A stretch of DNA of 64,000 nucleotides, taken from assembly GCA_973895155.1 (NCBI GenBank), contig OZ316898.1, forward strand, positions 5,394,001 to 5,458,000, read 5' to 3'. The stretch's first letter is position 1. Each line of letters begins with the position of its first letter. Of this stretch, positions 23,087 through 34,800 are shown in pieces. The DNA is from Marsupella aquatica. Taxonomy: Eukaryota > Marchantiophyta. The translations under genes were made by a program, and so were the position numbers. Under the pieces are notes generated by a model. That model saw only the letters and a list, made by a program, of their open reading frames with translations, ran no database searches and was not told the origin of the DNA.

Positions 23087-24994
23087 ATGGGGCGTTTGAA
23101 GGCCAGTGTGCCGTCAAATGTAGCGGAATTGATCGTTGTGAGGCATGGAGAGACCACCTGGAATGTCTCTGGCCGTCTTCAGGTGCCTATCTTTCTTAAG
23201 AGGAATTTAGTAGATGCAGGGATTGACGACGATGGGCTTATTTCTGTTTCCGTTCTATCTACCTTCGAGATCTCTGCTGTCATCAAATTCCTTGCTATAA
23301 ATTTCTGTGCTCCGCTCAATTGAGCCCTCGTATAGCTGTTGTGCATGCGACTCTGGGAACACACGCGCTCCGGTGGTTCCTTTTGTGGTCAGACTATACC
23401 CAAAGGAGAATTCGGACCGGACTGACATCATTCTCTCTGTTGATGCCAATGGTGATGCTGATCAGCTTAGCGACAAAACGTCTTTGTTGATTGACCTGAC
23501 TTCTCGCGTTCGTTGGTGGTAACAGGGGCAAGCAGAATCAGACCTGACTGACAATGGAGTGAAGCAAGCCCAGGCAGTAAGTGAGCCCTGTCTACAACTC
23601 CATATAAGTCATCTTCATCACATAATATAGACACAAGGACGAAATGAATGCAATCTCTCTTGGCGTTGAGAGCACAACCAGTAGTATTTCATCCTTCAGT
23701 CTATTCTAACAGGCTACTCTGATGCTTGGCTATTATTCGAAATACAAGTGGTTTGAAGCGTTCAAAATAGTTCTATAGAGTTCAACAGAAAATGTTTCGA
23801 AAGTGGTGAGCCACGAGTTTTATTGAGCTTGTTTTCGCATATCAGGTTGCAGACCGATTGGGAAGAGGAGCAAAAGATGTTGCTGCAGTCTATTCCTCTG
23901 ATCTCAAACGTGCCGTGGAGACTGCGCAGCTTATTGCAGACAAGTGTGGTTGCCATGAGGTGTGTACGACCTGGAACCAGTACCCTTAATTATAATTCAT
24001 GTTACTTGTTAATGGGTAGCTAAAGCCTTCTGACCTTGTCGACCGGTGCATCTAGGTGATTATGATGGATTCGTTGAGGGAAAGATATCTGGGCAATCTG
24101 CAAGGATATACTCGAATTGAAGCTATGACTATGGAGCCAGAAGCGCTGCAGGCTTCAACCTCAAATGATCGTAACGAGGCGATCCCCGTAATGATTGCCG
24201 CTCTCCTCTTCATTCTTTCCTCCGTACAAACCAAGAATGGTATGATGTTGCAGATGGAAATAAACAAATCTAAAATAAGAGAAGTTTCTTCAAGGACAAT
24301 TTCTGGCTTTCTGTTTCTGTACTCGGAAGTCCGAATTGGAAGGCTTGTCAAGGTTTCTCACATCAGTTCTCGTTGTCTAGGGTGGAGGTGAAAGCTTGAA
24401 CCAGTTATATGCACGCACCAAGGCAGCCATGGAAGAAATTGCTCAGAGGCACCTGGGTAGGTGTTATGGCACCTGAACCTTCTATTTCATACTTCCAGAT
24501 GAGGCAGAAACAACTTCAAGAGAGTCAAATTTGTTGCTTATCGATGAGGAATGCGAAATCTGCTCTTGCCGTCAATTGAAGTTGCCTAGTCCTCAGAAAC
24601 CCTGTTGTGAACAGATCCTTGCTATGCCCTGCTCTCTTTGGGGCCCCAAAGCATTAATTGGTCACCTTACTAGCCTCTGCTATTAAATCTTGTAGTGTTC
24701 CAGTCCTGACTGCTACTCATGCATGACCTTTTTGGAACATTTGATGACGCGCATTCTTTGTTACACTGAACTTCAGGTCAAAGAGTCATTGTTGTGAGTC
24801 ACGGTGGTGTCCTGAGAGCGTTGTACATCCATGCTGAGGGCAAAATGCCTTCAGGAAGGGTACAAAATACTTCTCTGAACGTGTTCCACATTTCGGGATC
24901 AAGTGAGTGGACCCTACGATCGTGGGGAGATGTCAATCACTTGCAAGGAGTTGAATTTCTTCGTTCAGCTGCTGGCGGAGATGAATTAGCATGA
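23087..24994 (+). CDS. Phosphoglycerate-mutase-like histidine phosphatase
   Basis: This is a member of histidine phosphatase branch 1, whose enzymes transfer phosphate through an active-site His; the substrate cannot be read from sequence. Six exons join in phase: 23087-23182, 23526-23576, 23846-23959, 24056-24187, 24381-24456 and 24777-24994, giving 228 aa, the usual length of the small plant family. Seen directly: the RHGETTWN signature with catalytic His20, SSDLKRAVETA (Arg71), the acid LRERYLG (Glu96), GGGESL, and the second active-site His165 in VVSHGG. The first ATG in frame is 23087; no transit peptide is evident, so the protein is probably cytosolic. Residue order closely follows the Arabidopsis phosphoglycerate mutase-like protein At3g50520 type, a comparison from memory. 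It lies tail to tail with histidinol dehydrogenase. Confidence 0.93.
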
Positions 24995-26045
24995 CCAAAC
25001 ATTGTGGGTGATGTTCGTGACAAATGTTTTTCCTGCTCATAGCATTATTTGTTATTTCTGGACTAGAAATCTTTTGATTTCAGGCTTTCTGGACTGACAG
25101 AATTATTATTTTTTCCTTGGGAAAAGGAATCTTTGATTAAATTCTTTAGATTATTGGCGATTTCTGGACTGACGGTTCAGACTGAATCCAGACGTGCCTC
25201 ATCGCGAAGAGTTATGACTGGAACCAATTATCACTATGGTGCATTTTCGTGCAAAATTCTTTAGTGCTGCCAGTTTCGGCTATTCTGGTCTCCAAAACTT
25301 CAATTCCTATGACCTGTCCCGAGTGCAGCCCTAGGGGTCGAGACGGTTGGTCAAGTTTAACATGGTTGCGGATTTGCTCAGAAGATAGGGTTCATTGGAG
25401 AGCAGCTTTGGTACTAGCACTCACCGTTCGTCCATAATACTCATCTTGTCATTAGGCACTAACTAGTTTCTATTTCCTCGGAGGGCAAAAGTAACATGGG
25501 AACTTAGGACCCCAGAATCCGCCCACATGATGCTTTGGATATGGATCTGTTTTAGTGCTGGATGGTAGGCTGGTCCAAATAGATGTAGAGATATTTTGAA
25601 TAGAAGGGCAAAACTTCTGTGCCAAGTACAAGTCTCATCAGAAAGCATGTACTGGCACTTGGCACCTACGAGATTGAGTACTCGGAGTGCTTTGTGATCG
25701 GCTTAGTTCCAAAGTCCGCTTCATAAAGCCATGAGCTGCACGTCTGCAGTTCACTGTCCTCCCCACATCCATGATTGATTTTTCAAGTTATATCCAACAT
25801 ATGTTTGGAGGTGTAGGGGGAACTCTGAAATACACATACTCTGACGACACCACAATTGGCCGTCATGCTTGCCAAGACCAAAGGGTAGATAGACCACACA
25901 CCGGACACAGTGAAATTATAAAACAGCCATTGCTCCGCATAATCTGACATCGTAATGACAACTCTCACGAAACCGCAAGAGAACAAATGTAGGTAATATT
26001 CTCTATTATGTGGCAAAACTGGTGATATCTGTGGCCAAACTCAAC
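24995..26045. other. Convergent intergenic region (3' flanks of two genes)
   Basis: About 1.05 kb separates the stop codons of the plus-strand phosphatase and the minus-strand histidinol dehydrogenase. It should contain both 3' UTRs. No ORF, repeat or RNA gene is recognisable. Confidence 0.6.
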
Positions 26046-29000
26046 TCAAGCTCGTAGGTCTTGCAATCGTAGAGTTACAGCTCTCGCATGGGCATCCAAG
26101 CCCTCCACCTCGGCCATTTTGGCTACGGAAGGCCCTAGGCCGATAAGACCCTCTGAACTAAGTGACTGAACTGTCATGTACTTTACAAATGAGTCCAGAG
26201 AAACACCACCATACATTCGGGCATACCCATATGTTGGTAAGACATGGTTCGTACCACTAGCATAGTCACCTACACTCTCCGGGGTCCATTTACCGAGAAA
26301 CACTGAACCTGCATAAAGAATATAAGCAGAAAGTTTAGAATCGCAACTTTCTAATTTTGAGTACGTTTGGGCTAGCCCTCCGCTATATGCTTCTGTTAGA
26401 TCTTTCACATTAAGAACAACCATAAAGGATGACCTAAGTCTTCGAGGTAGCACAATTGCAACTTCGTACCTGCGTCGCTAATACTGTCCAACCAGCTCTC
26501 TGGGTCTTCGACATTGACTATTAGATGCTCTGGTGCATACAAATTAGAGAATGCACATGCCTGCACAGCCCCAACACAGAAAGGCAGGTTAGACACGTAA
26601 ACGTTATCTACAGTAAGGCTGGCAACCCCTGCAATAGCTTTACCCTAAAGTTCCTGTGCCTTCATTGGAATTCAGCTGGAATCTACTTGTTTGGGTTTAA
26701 AAAGATGGTTACCTCATCTTTATCAGCTGCAATTAAAGTGAAACTGTTGAAAAGAGCTTTGGCAGCAATGCCTCCTCTTGGCAGCGCGTTGCACTGCCGT
26801 TCAACTTCACTGGCGATAGCTTTTACATCCACGCTATTCCCGACAGCCACAAGGACCACTTGACTGTCTGGTCCGTGCTCAGCCTGAACTCAACGATGGC
26901 GACCAGAATATGCAAGTTCTTAAGACGATCGATTTCGGATTGTGGTAAGCAAAAAAACCACCCTAGAAGTTGATCTTAGCCCCTACGGTTCATGCTTTCA
27001 AACAATACTCACCTGAGAGAGTAAATCTGCTGCAACATGGACAGGACTGGCATGCTCATCAGCTATCACCAACACCTCCGATGGACCAGCTGGCATGTCA
27101 ATAGACACCATTGCTTCACTGTTCTGCAACCACATCGAGTTTAGCCCATAAGTTCATGATTTTCCTAAACCCTATCCTACGCTTCACAACCCATCGTGCT
27201 CGAGATGTATTCATTGTAGATGCAACCATATTCACGTCAAGCTGAAGTTCTAATGATGAACCTAGTCACATCACAATTATTAAATCGACGGATTACTTAT
27301 CCTCATTCTTGACAAGAGAATCGACCCGGATTGAGATTAGACGGGTCGTAGCAGACATTCTTGAACTGTCCACTCAAGTACGAGATATCGGATACTTCAA
27401 GATATAGAGGAGGAATTTCCACAGGATATGTACAAAGAAAGGACTTCCTCAGGGTCCCACCTGTAAAAGCATTTTGGCTGCAGTCACATACTGATTTCCA
27501 GGGCCCAATATCTTATCCACCTGCGAATGACAGACATCGACGGTGAATACTTCATCTTATTGGATTGACTACCAAATCTCATAGCATTACTTGGTGGCAG
27601 AATAGCGAAGCTTGGAAAGGACCATACCTTTGGGCAGGACTCAGTGCCCCAAGCCATAGCTGCTACAGCCTGAGCTCCACCAGCTTTTAGGATGTGAGTT
27701 GCACCTGCTTTCTTTGCACAGTACAATACTTCCTGCAAGGGGAGATTAGTTAGCTTCCCTTCCCCACACGGCTCACCGAGGGAAGAGTTTCTAAGCCGCC
27801 ACTTCTCCTACGCCTTGAGCCATTCGTGGAAAATGAAGATGTAGCTACGCCCCAAAATACGCCGAAACTATGACTAGAAATCAAATCAGTCCCAGCCAGC
27901 AATAACCTAGTTTGATCTGCGTTCTGATCCAGTCACTTGGAAAACTTGGATTTTCCCCCACTACGGTAGGAGGTAAAGGTGTACTTACAGGGCAGATTGA
28001 TCCATCAGGTCTGGGTGGTGTTGCAACCACTACCGTCTTACAACCGGCGATCTGTGCAGGCTACATCACCGGACCAGAGAGAACAAGTTATAAAGGTTTG
28101 TAGGCATATAGAGTCTTCATCTATATTCTGTGGATATTTCCTTGGAATATATTCTGTGGATATTTAACAATGATAGATTATTGAGTCGGTTTGTACTTTA
28201 ATTATTGCACAGATAAGCGTACCACGGCTAACATGAGAGCTGTAGATGGGAGGACTGCCGTGCCACCAGGGACATATAGCCCAACGGAATTAATAGCTCT
28301 TGCCACTCTTCTGCATGTCACCCCCTGTTCGTCGTCAAGGCAAGAAGAGCACCCAACCGGTAAGTCTCCTTACTTAAAATATCCACGAATGAATTCGTTT
28401 AATGATACACAGCGCACATTTGGAACGTTGATCCCCAACACATGATGTCCATCCCTCTTCTTAGAATATATTTTCCCAACCAAGTCAATCATGGCAAATT
28501 ACTGGATGAAAGATGGAGTAGGACAGCACCCACTGGCATTGTCTCCACTTGAAGCGCATGAGTCTTCTGCTGAGCAGCATGGAATGTGCGGATATTATTG
28601 TAGGCAACATCAAAAGCGGCTTTCACCTCCGGATCCAGCTGCACAAATGGACAGACCTCAATTATTCTCAGAACTATGCAGCCAATTTTTCCAGCACTCC
28701 ATAATGTACATTAGCACTCTCCTGAGAACTGCCTGAAACGTTCCGATGTAGAAGAATGAGATCGCGTCTACGCTTCTTCAATTTCAAAATTTCAAGACGT
28801 CGCTGCCAAACAATTGACACACCTACTCCACACTTACTTGAGGGTCAGGTAGATCAGCCACACTTTCCACGATCTTTTCCAACCGCACTTTATCAAATTT
28901 AGAAGTGTACCTGTTGCAGAATTGAACGAGACAATGAGCATGTTTAAGTTTCTGTCAATAGAAAGCTTGTGGACTAACGCAACTCAACAGTTCATTTCAA

Positions 29001-29809
29001 TCAAGGAAGTCCAGTCCACTCGAATCATATTTCAGGGTTAAACGGCTTACTCTTTGACTGCTTCATCCCCACCTGCGCGGACACTGTTTACAATAGGTCC
29101 CACCTGCAAAACCAGACCGATTGCGCAGCGAGGATTATGGCAAAAGCATACTAAAACCCTAATTGAATTTTGCGGCGTATATGAAACATCTATGCACTGA
29201 GAAGACCACGAACGCGGAATTTCATCAGTATCAGCCAGAGGATCAGCGAAATGAGCAGCCAAAGACATACTGTATCGAAAATGGAAGAGAAATCAATCCG
29301 AGGGCGAGCCTGAAGCGCTTTGCGCTCGGCGGCATTCAAGTCCGAAAGCCTGTAGGAGCGCAGGTCAATTTTTATGAACTCTGTCTCGGCCGTCTTGGCT
29401 TCAGATCCTGGACCACAATCAATCAGTCCACAAACCACCGTCATCATCTGCTCCTCACCCTCCTAAAGACAACCAAATCAGTCCATTGCAGCAAAGCAAG
29501 TCGAGAGAATGCACAGTACGAACCAACAATTGCTGCTGCTGCTGCTGCCGAGGGTCCCATGGCTGCAGCACGTTGCTGCTGCTGCTGCTGCTTACCAGGT
29601 CGAGCGGCTACTCGAGCATTCCACACAGAGGAAGGAGAATCAGAGGACGAAGGAGAGCAACAGCATGAGAATGAGAATGGGCCGAAATGCCGGTGGCGAT
29701 TGGAACCGAGGCCTTTGGCCTGAAGAGCCGACGGCGGCAGCAGAGGGACGCCGCGGAGAGTGGTGTTGAGCGCCAGCGGCGAAGGAGGGGAGAGGAGTTG
29801 GATCACCAT
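26046..29809 (-). CDS. HDH: Histidinol dehydrogenase, organelle-targeted
   Basis: This enzyme catalyses the last two NAD-dependent oxidations of histidine synthesis (L-histidinol to L-histidine), in plastids in plants. Thirteen exons join in phase on the minus strand: 29809-29596, 29407-29271, 29103-29051, 28910-28838, 28638-28534, 28324-28223, 28060-27989, 27732-27628, 27520-27461, 27123-27013, 26883-26713, 26560-26470 and 26308-26046; total 518 aa. Zinc ligands Gln344 and His347 (SQAEHGPDS), Asp446 (GDYASG) and His505 (GLDAHARAV) and the catalytic pair Glu412-His413 (YAPEHL) are all present with the bacterial spacing. The first 72 residues are rich in Ser, Pro and Ala with few acids, like a transit peptide. 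The exon 1 donor (CCTG|GTAAGC) was chosen because it alone restores the phase. The CTG/CAG repeats downstream then fall in intron 1. Confidence 0.95.
29540..29593. repeat. CTG/CAG trinucleotide runs in intron 1 of histidinol dehydrogenase
   Basis: Two runs of about six (CTG) units (plus strand) flank a short unique spacer containing CCATGGCTGCAG. On the gene strand they read CAG and begin one base after the splice donor GTAAG. If read through they would encode poly-Gln and poly-Ala. Confidence 0.85.
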
Positions 29810-29837
29810 AGCCAGATCCAGACAAGCTCACGTTTCT

Positions 29838-29883
29838 CTTCGATTTCTCTTCTCTTCTCTTCTCTTCTCTTCTCTTCTCTTCT
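29838..29883. repeat. (TCTTC)n pentanucleotide microsatellite, about eight units
   Basis: TTCTCTTCTCTTCTC continues without interruption just upstream of the histidinol dehydrogenase start codon (29809, minus strand). It probably lies in the 5' UTR as an AGAAG purine tract, a common plant leader feature. Confidence 0.85.
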
Positions 29884-29970
29884 GACTCTGTTATCGAAGA
29901 CGAAAGGTGATATTTCAGATGACGAGGAAGCAGAGGAGAAGCTCGGATGGATACAAACGTTTGAAATGAC

Positions 29971-30288
29971 GCCCGGATGATACGTGAAATCCACCATTGA
30001 AGCCGCTAGGTTTACTAGCATGACACATTTTACACTAGTACTCGAAAGGATATCTGTAAACATGCAATTTACGGGTATTAGAAAGTTTATCGATTCGTCT
30101 TATTGTGGGAACCCAGCCGTGTCCTTTTGCCCGGATGATACGTGAAATCCACCATTGAAACCGCTAGGTTTACTCGCATGACACATTTTACACTAATATT
30201 CTAAAGAGTATGTGTAAACCATGCAATTTACGGGTATTAGAAAATTTTCAATCGATTCGTCTTATTGTGGGAACCCTGCCGTGTCCAA
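29971..30288. repeat. Two-copy tandem duplication, period 158 bp, upstream of histidinol dehydrogenase
   Basis: GCCCGGATGATACGTGAAAT starts at 29971 and 30129. Both copies continue through CCGCTAGGTTTACT, GACACATTTTACACTA, CAATTTACGGGTATTAGAAA and TTATTGTGGGAACCC. The array lies 160-480 bp upstream of the gene's ATG, where promoter elements are expected. Confidence 0.9.
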
Positions 30289-30614
30289 AGGACAGTTTTT
30301 GCTTTGGAGAATAAATGTACATTAAGATTTGTGTCTTGGGGCTGAGTTGGCAATTGGTCTTGTGACTCTTCTCTGCTTCCCTTCTACAAGTAGAGTTTAA
30401 ATTTCATTTTCCTTCTTGACCTCCCTTCCTCAAGCCGAGTCTGATTCTTTCATGCTTCTTTTCCCTTTTTTTAAAAGAAAAATAAAATTGGATATCAATT
30501 TTTTTAATCCTGCAGATGGGGAATAGAGACACCAGTCATGTTTTGGTTGACTCCATTGGGCACTTTACACATAGTTTTTTTCTGGAAAGGAAACCTCAAG
30601 CCATTCAACACATG

Positions 30615-30830
30615 AGGTGGACCAATACCTTAAACCACAACTTCCCCTATAAAAACCCCATTCCATGTTTCACTACTCATCATAAAAGGTGGAGCACTTG
30701 CACCTTTTGTGGAGCTCAAGTCCATTCCTACAAAAATTTAACCTGTGCAGTGTATAATGAGAGCTAACAGTCACCGGTAGTCCTTTATAGGTGCAATTGT
30801 GGTTTAAAGGCAAGGTGGAACCTGTAAAAA
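30615..30830. mobile_element. Foldback/MITE-like element with about 35-bp inverted arms
   Basis: ACCTTAAACCACAACTTCCC-CTATAAA at 30628-30654 is the approximate reverse complement of TTTATAGGTGCAATTGTGGT-TTAAAGG at 30785-30811. Inside is a perfect 8-bp hairpin, AAAAGGTG/CACCTTTT, near 30686-30712. There is no coding capacity. The TATA-like CTATAAAAA lies inside the left arm and is explained by the element. Confidence 0.5.
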
Positions 30831-30875
30831 AAAAAATATTTGGATTCTTAAATTAGGTGTACATTAGGCCTCACT

Positions 30876-30972
30876 GTTGGTTTGGATAAACCCCTCATGA
30901 GATTTTTCTATGTATGTTTGTACATGCATGTTGGTTTGGATGTCCATAAACCCCTCATGAGTTTTTTTTTTG
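30876..30972. repeat. Short direct duplication (about 58-bp period)
   Basis: GGTTTGGATAAACCCCTCATGAG followed by TTTTT and TATGTTTGTA is repeated with small changes, with a short insertion (GTCC) in the second copy. Confidence 0.6.
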
Positions 30973-31369
30973 TTTGTATATTTGCAGATGGTTATGAGGC
31001 ATTACCTGTGGGTGAGGCCACATGCCCGTATGCCAAGGGATTCTTACATTTGAATGAAAAGTATGGTAACATAAAAGTGACTGAAGTGTAACTTTTGCAT
31101 TGTAGAAATGGAGTAAAATGGTCCAGAAACACACTCTGGCTTCAAGCTGGGCAACTCTTCCCCACTTGGGGAGCTATAATCCTAGTACCCTCTCTTGGCG
31201 ATGGGTCACCCTACACTTTGCTTCTGGACAGTTGAGTTTATGAAAGGTGACACAAAGATCCATATAGCAGACAAGATCTTCCACAGATCGGGTTGAGAAT
31301 TACCAAAGCAAGACGTGCCCGAGGCTGTGTAAACTTTTCACTCTTTTGGGCTAGACTCGAGACGCCGAC

Positions 31370-31472
31370 CCTAGTACGAGGACTGGGTTTTGGGTCAGCC
31401 TATGGTGAACCGGTTGTTATTCCAAGCAGTGCCGGGTAGCTAAGTTGGTATGGAAGAGCTGCTGAAAGCATC
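31370..31472 (+). pseudogene. Fragment of bacterial/organellar-type large-subunit rRNA 3' end
   Basis: CTAGTACGAGGACTGGG, then GGTGAACCGGTTGTTAT, GCCGGGTAGCTAAGTTGGTA and GCTGCTGAAAGCATC occur in the order of 23S-type rRNA helices 95-98. The sarcin-ricin loop word AGTACGAGAGGACC has lost two bases, so it is not functional. No upstream or downstream rRNA is recognisable. The best explanation is a nuclear insert of mitochondrial (or plastid) DNA; a bacterial source cannot be excluded from sequence alone. Confidence 0.7.
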
Positions 31473-31832
31473 ACAAAACGTTTTGGGGTTGAGCGGTTGG
31501 GCTAAGGAGATGTAAAGTGGCAGTAAGGGCTCAAACTCGGGGTAGGTTTAAGAGCAGTACTAGAAATTAGGGGAATGATTGAATCCGTAACAACCCAGAA
31601 CTCGATGCTGAATCAAAATTCATCTGGACATGGAATGAGCCCAACTGAATGACTTGACTACTTCTATGGATAATTGGTAAGTGTGACGAGCAATTCTTGT
31701 ACCCAATTAAGCGATTTTATGAGAAATGTCATCTAACAATGTGGATACCATCCATGCAAGGCATTCTACAATGCACTCAATGTTTTCTTGCTGAAGACAG
31801 CTCTACCTGAATATGTTACAAGCTTTATGAAT

Positions 31833-34800
31833 TTAACAAAGTGACGTTCTCATTTCCCGCCACTGCTGATTTTCGAAAAATGAGGTCCCCTTAGAAAACC
31901 TAACGCAAGATCTTCTCCCTTTTCTGCCCCATTTATAAATTTCTTCCGTCATTGATCTGTGAGAGCTCTCTCCAATCGCCCCCCGACAATTTGATGCACC
32001 ACACTGGCACTCCACATTCGGGCCGAATTCAACATACCTGAAAACATGTCACCAACTATCTAATTAATACCTTACCGTGTCAAGAGACATGGAAATCTAG
32101 GACAAGTCATTGCTTCCTGGATAGTATACCAGTCACTACCAGATTTCACATTAGTGTGGCCTCGAACGTTGTCATATATCGAGAGCCAAGATGTCCAAGC
32201 CATAAACGTCTGTTCCACTTCAGAATGAATAGACTTACCTGTAGTCATAGGTCAATGGTTCGCCGACTTGGACGTCTCTCAAGGCAAAGACTCCAACACG
32301 AGTCTCCCCATCTACTCTCCTGTTTTTCCAATAATGTAACATCACACGCAATCATTCCAAACTGCATTTTCAATTGATTATGGAACAAAACCAGGTCAAC
32401 CAACGACAGCAGTCGGTCTATCCAACACTGGGCAAAGATCGAGAACAGTCTGTACTAAGAAGTAAACCCAGACCAGTCACAAGGCGACACAATATGAGCA
32501 CGTTATCAGGCCTTACCATTTCTCAAGCTTGCAGTTTGGCTGGCAGCTGTGATTTAGGAAACGAGAGGGGTTGCCCTTGAAAGTGGCATCAATGATGAAG
32601 TCCTTTCCAATCTCACACATATAGAAGTTGTTGATGCCTCTTCCTTTCATAGCCCAGAGCCGCTTTTCACATAAGGCGTCATCTATTACTGCGAATCGTC
32701 CGTGTTGGGTTATTAATTTGTGCAACCAGGTAAGTCAAGACTGCTATCTATCAAATCGAAAGAGCTACGTAGTTATCAGCAATTCGTTACAAATTCTAAA
32801 CCACAATAAAGAGCATATACCTTCACCAATGTACTCGATGACAAATTCACCCTTGCGTACAATTTCCGCTGCGTTAGCACCCCATCCACAAAATTCTGTC
32901 TGAGAAACAATTCAGAAAATCAATACACCCTGCTTAGAAAATGTGCAGCAATTTCACATCAAAATAATATCGGAAATGTCCTTGGGGACAAGCTTGGCTC
33001 CACACCTACTACCAAGAAAAAGATATCATCAGCAAGGACCGGAGACGCAGCCACTGCTTGCATTTCTTTCTGTCGGCAAAACAACGGAAATAACTAGTTT
33101 GGCGTTATCCTCGTACCTTGACAACCTTGAGCCTCTTCTCTTTTCGATATGGTTTGTTAGTGCAAATATCTTTGCACACGCAATCCTTCGAACAACTCAC
33201 TGACTGTACCCTAGTGAAATCAGCCAGGTTTGCGAAAACTTTCAGCCATTTTCTTGCAAGGAGTCTACAAAATAGCTTCTGAAATTGTTACTGATTGAAT
33301 TTAGATAACAATGGTTACAAAACATAAGATAACGAGCAAGGGACGCAAAATCTTCCAAGAATTCCACGTTTGAGGGCAGTTTATATTGATCTACTAGGAC
33401 TTGTTCCTTTATCCATAGCCGTTAGGCAATAACACAGTGCAATCAGAGCGGAGGAAACCCGTCCCAGCACTCAGGATCTGAGTGCACCGAACGCGTACAG
33501 GAAGACCTTTTTCCCGGTACACCGTATGTCTTCTGGAGGCAGAAAAGCTGCTTATCCATTCCAAACTTAGATTTGGCAAAAGCAAATGAGATCGAGAGGG
33601 AGCAAAAGAAAGTACGTAAAGCCCACCTGCAGTCACAACCCTCACCACACTCGGAGCCGTCGCTTCCGCACGAGCAACTCATCCCATCATCACTGTCGTC
33701 CCGTTTTCTCTTTATCAAAAAGATATCTGTCTCAAGGTTAAGGTCACGCAGATAGTAGAGCTGGTCGACCCCAATCCAAAACTCAAACAATTTGATACTT
33801 CTTTTAGTGAGTGTAAACAATGACAGATAGGGGAAACAGACTCGAGGAGATTTGAGGATACTGCGCCTGATGTGGGTGTAAGGAGGGGGCTCCTTGTCCT
33901 TACCCACGACTTCCTTGAGGAAATCAGGGCTAATCGTGAAGTCTTCAGGCACGTCCACGATAGGGAGACGATTGAAAACCTCCTGCACGGAAATAAAAAT
34001 TTCAAACAAACAGAATACAATCAACGAATACAAATGGCCTGATCTTCCCTAAATACAAGACCCATAAAGAAAACAATCTGACCTTTGTGTCATTCGTTCG
34101 ATGCTTGTGCTGCACCGTGAGAGCAGATCTGTGTCAGCAGAAAAGCCCATGTGCTAGTCAACAAAACTCCTGACCTTTCGAAACGAAAAACAGTTCTCAC
34201 CTTATCAACTATAACTAGAGACAAATAGCTTCTGATCAGCCTCGTCTGTCATGAAAAACTTAGACTCAACAGAGCCACTTCTCCCAGAGCTGCTGCGTTA
34301 CCTGGAGTATTAATTTATGAATGTCACTCACTCTACGGCGACCGTAAGAGTCAAACTTGGCGGGATCAAGATTGTGCACATGAGAAGTGGCGCAATTTGA
34401 TAGAGGTAGATATGATTGCACACGCCTCTCAGCACAAAACGGATTTAAAACACATAGAAAATACCAAACAAGAGTAAATCAAAGAGCTGAGGCCAGTGCA
34501 ACAAAGTGGAAAAGCGTTACCAGATATGAAACAGCTGATGTGAGAAACTTATGTTGTTTCCTGTCGTCAGTGACATGTCGCCAGCAAATTGCCCAGCCAG
34601 GGCTATCGTTATCGAAAATGACCTCGTCTGGCCATGGACAACAAGGCTCATGCGATGCAATGGGACATCTCTGACACCGCCAAAGCCGTCCTGCACGACT
34701 ACCACCACATGTATAGCATACCTGCATTCGAATATTACAAATGTCAAACGCTGGCTGCATCTTGCACGAGGAGAGCCAATTGAATTCTTCCTGCTAGTTA

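Noticed and set aside
22173-23099. Upstream ORFs as extra 5' exons of the histidine phosphatase gene
   Set aside because: The ATG at 23087 gives a protein that matches the family from its first residues; upstream frames have no splice-compatible join or homology.
29444-29809. Full 121-codon ORF as histidinol dehydrogenase exon 1
   Set aside because: Using its end as the donor breaks the frame with the next exon. The internal GTAAGC donor at 29595 restores phase and removes the poly-Gln/Ala run.
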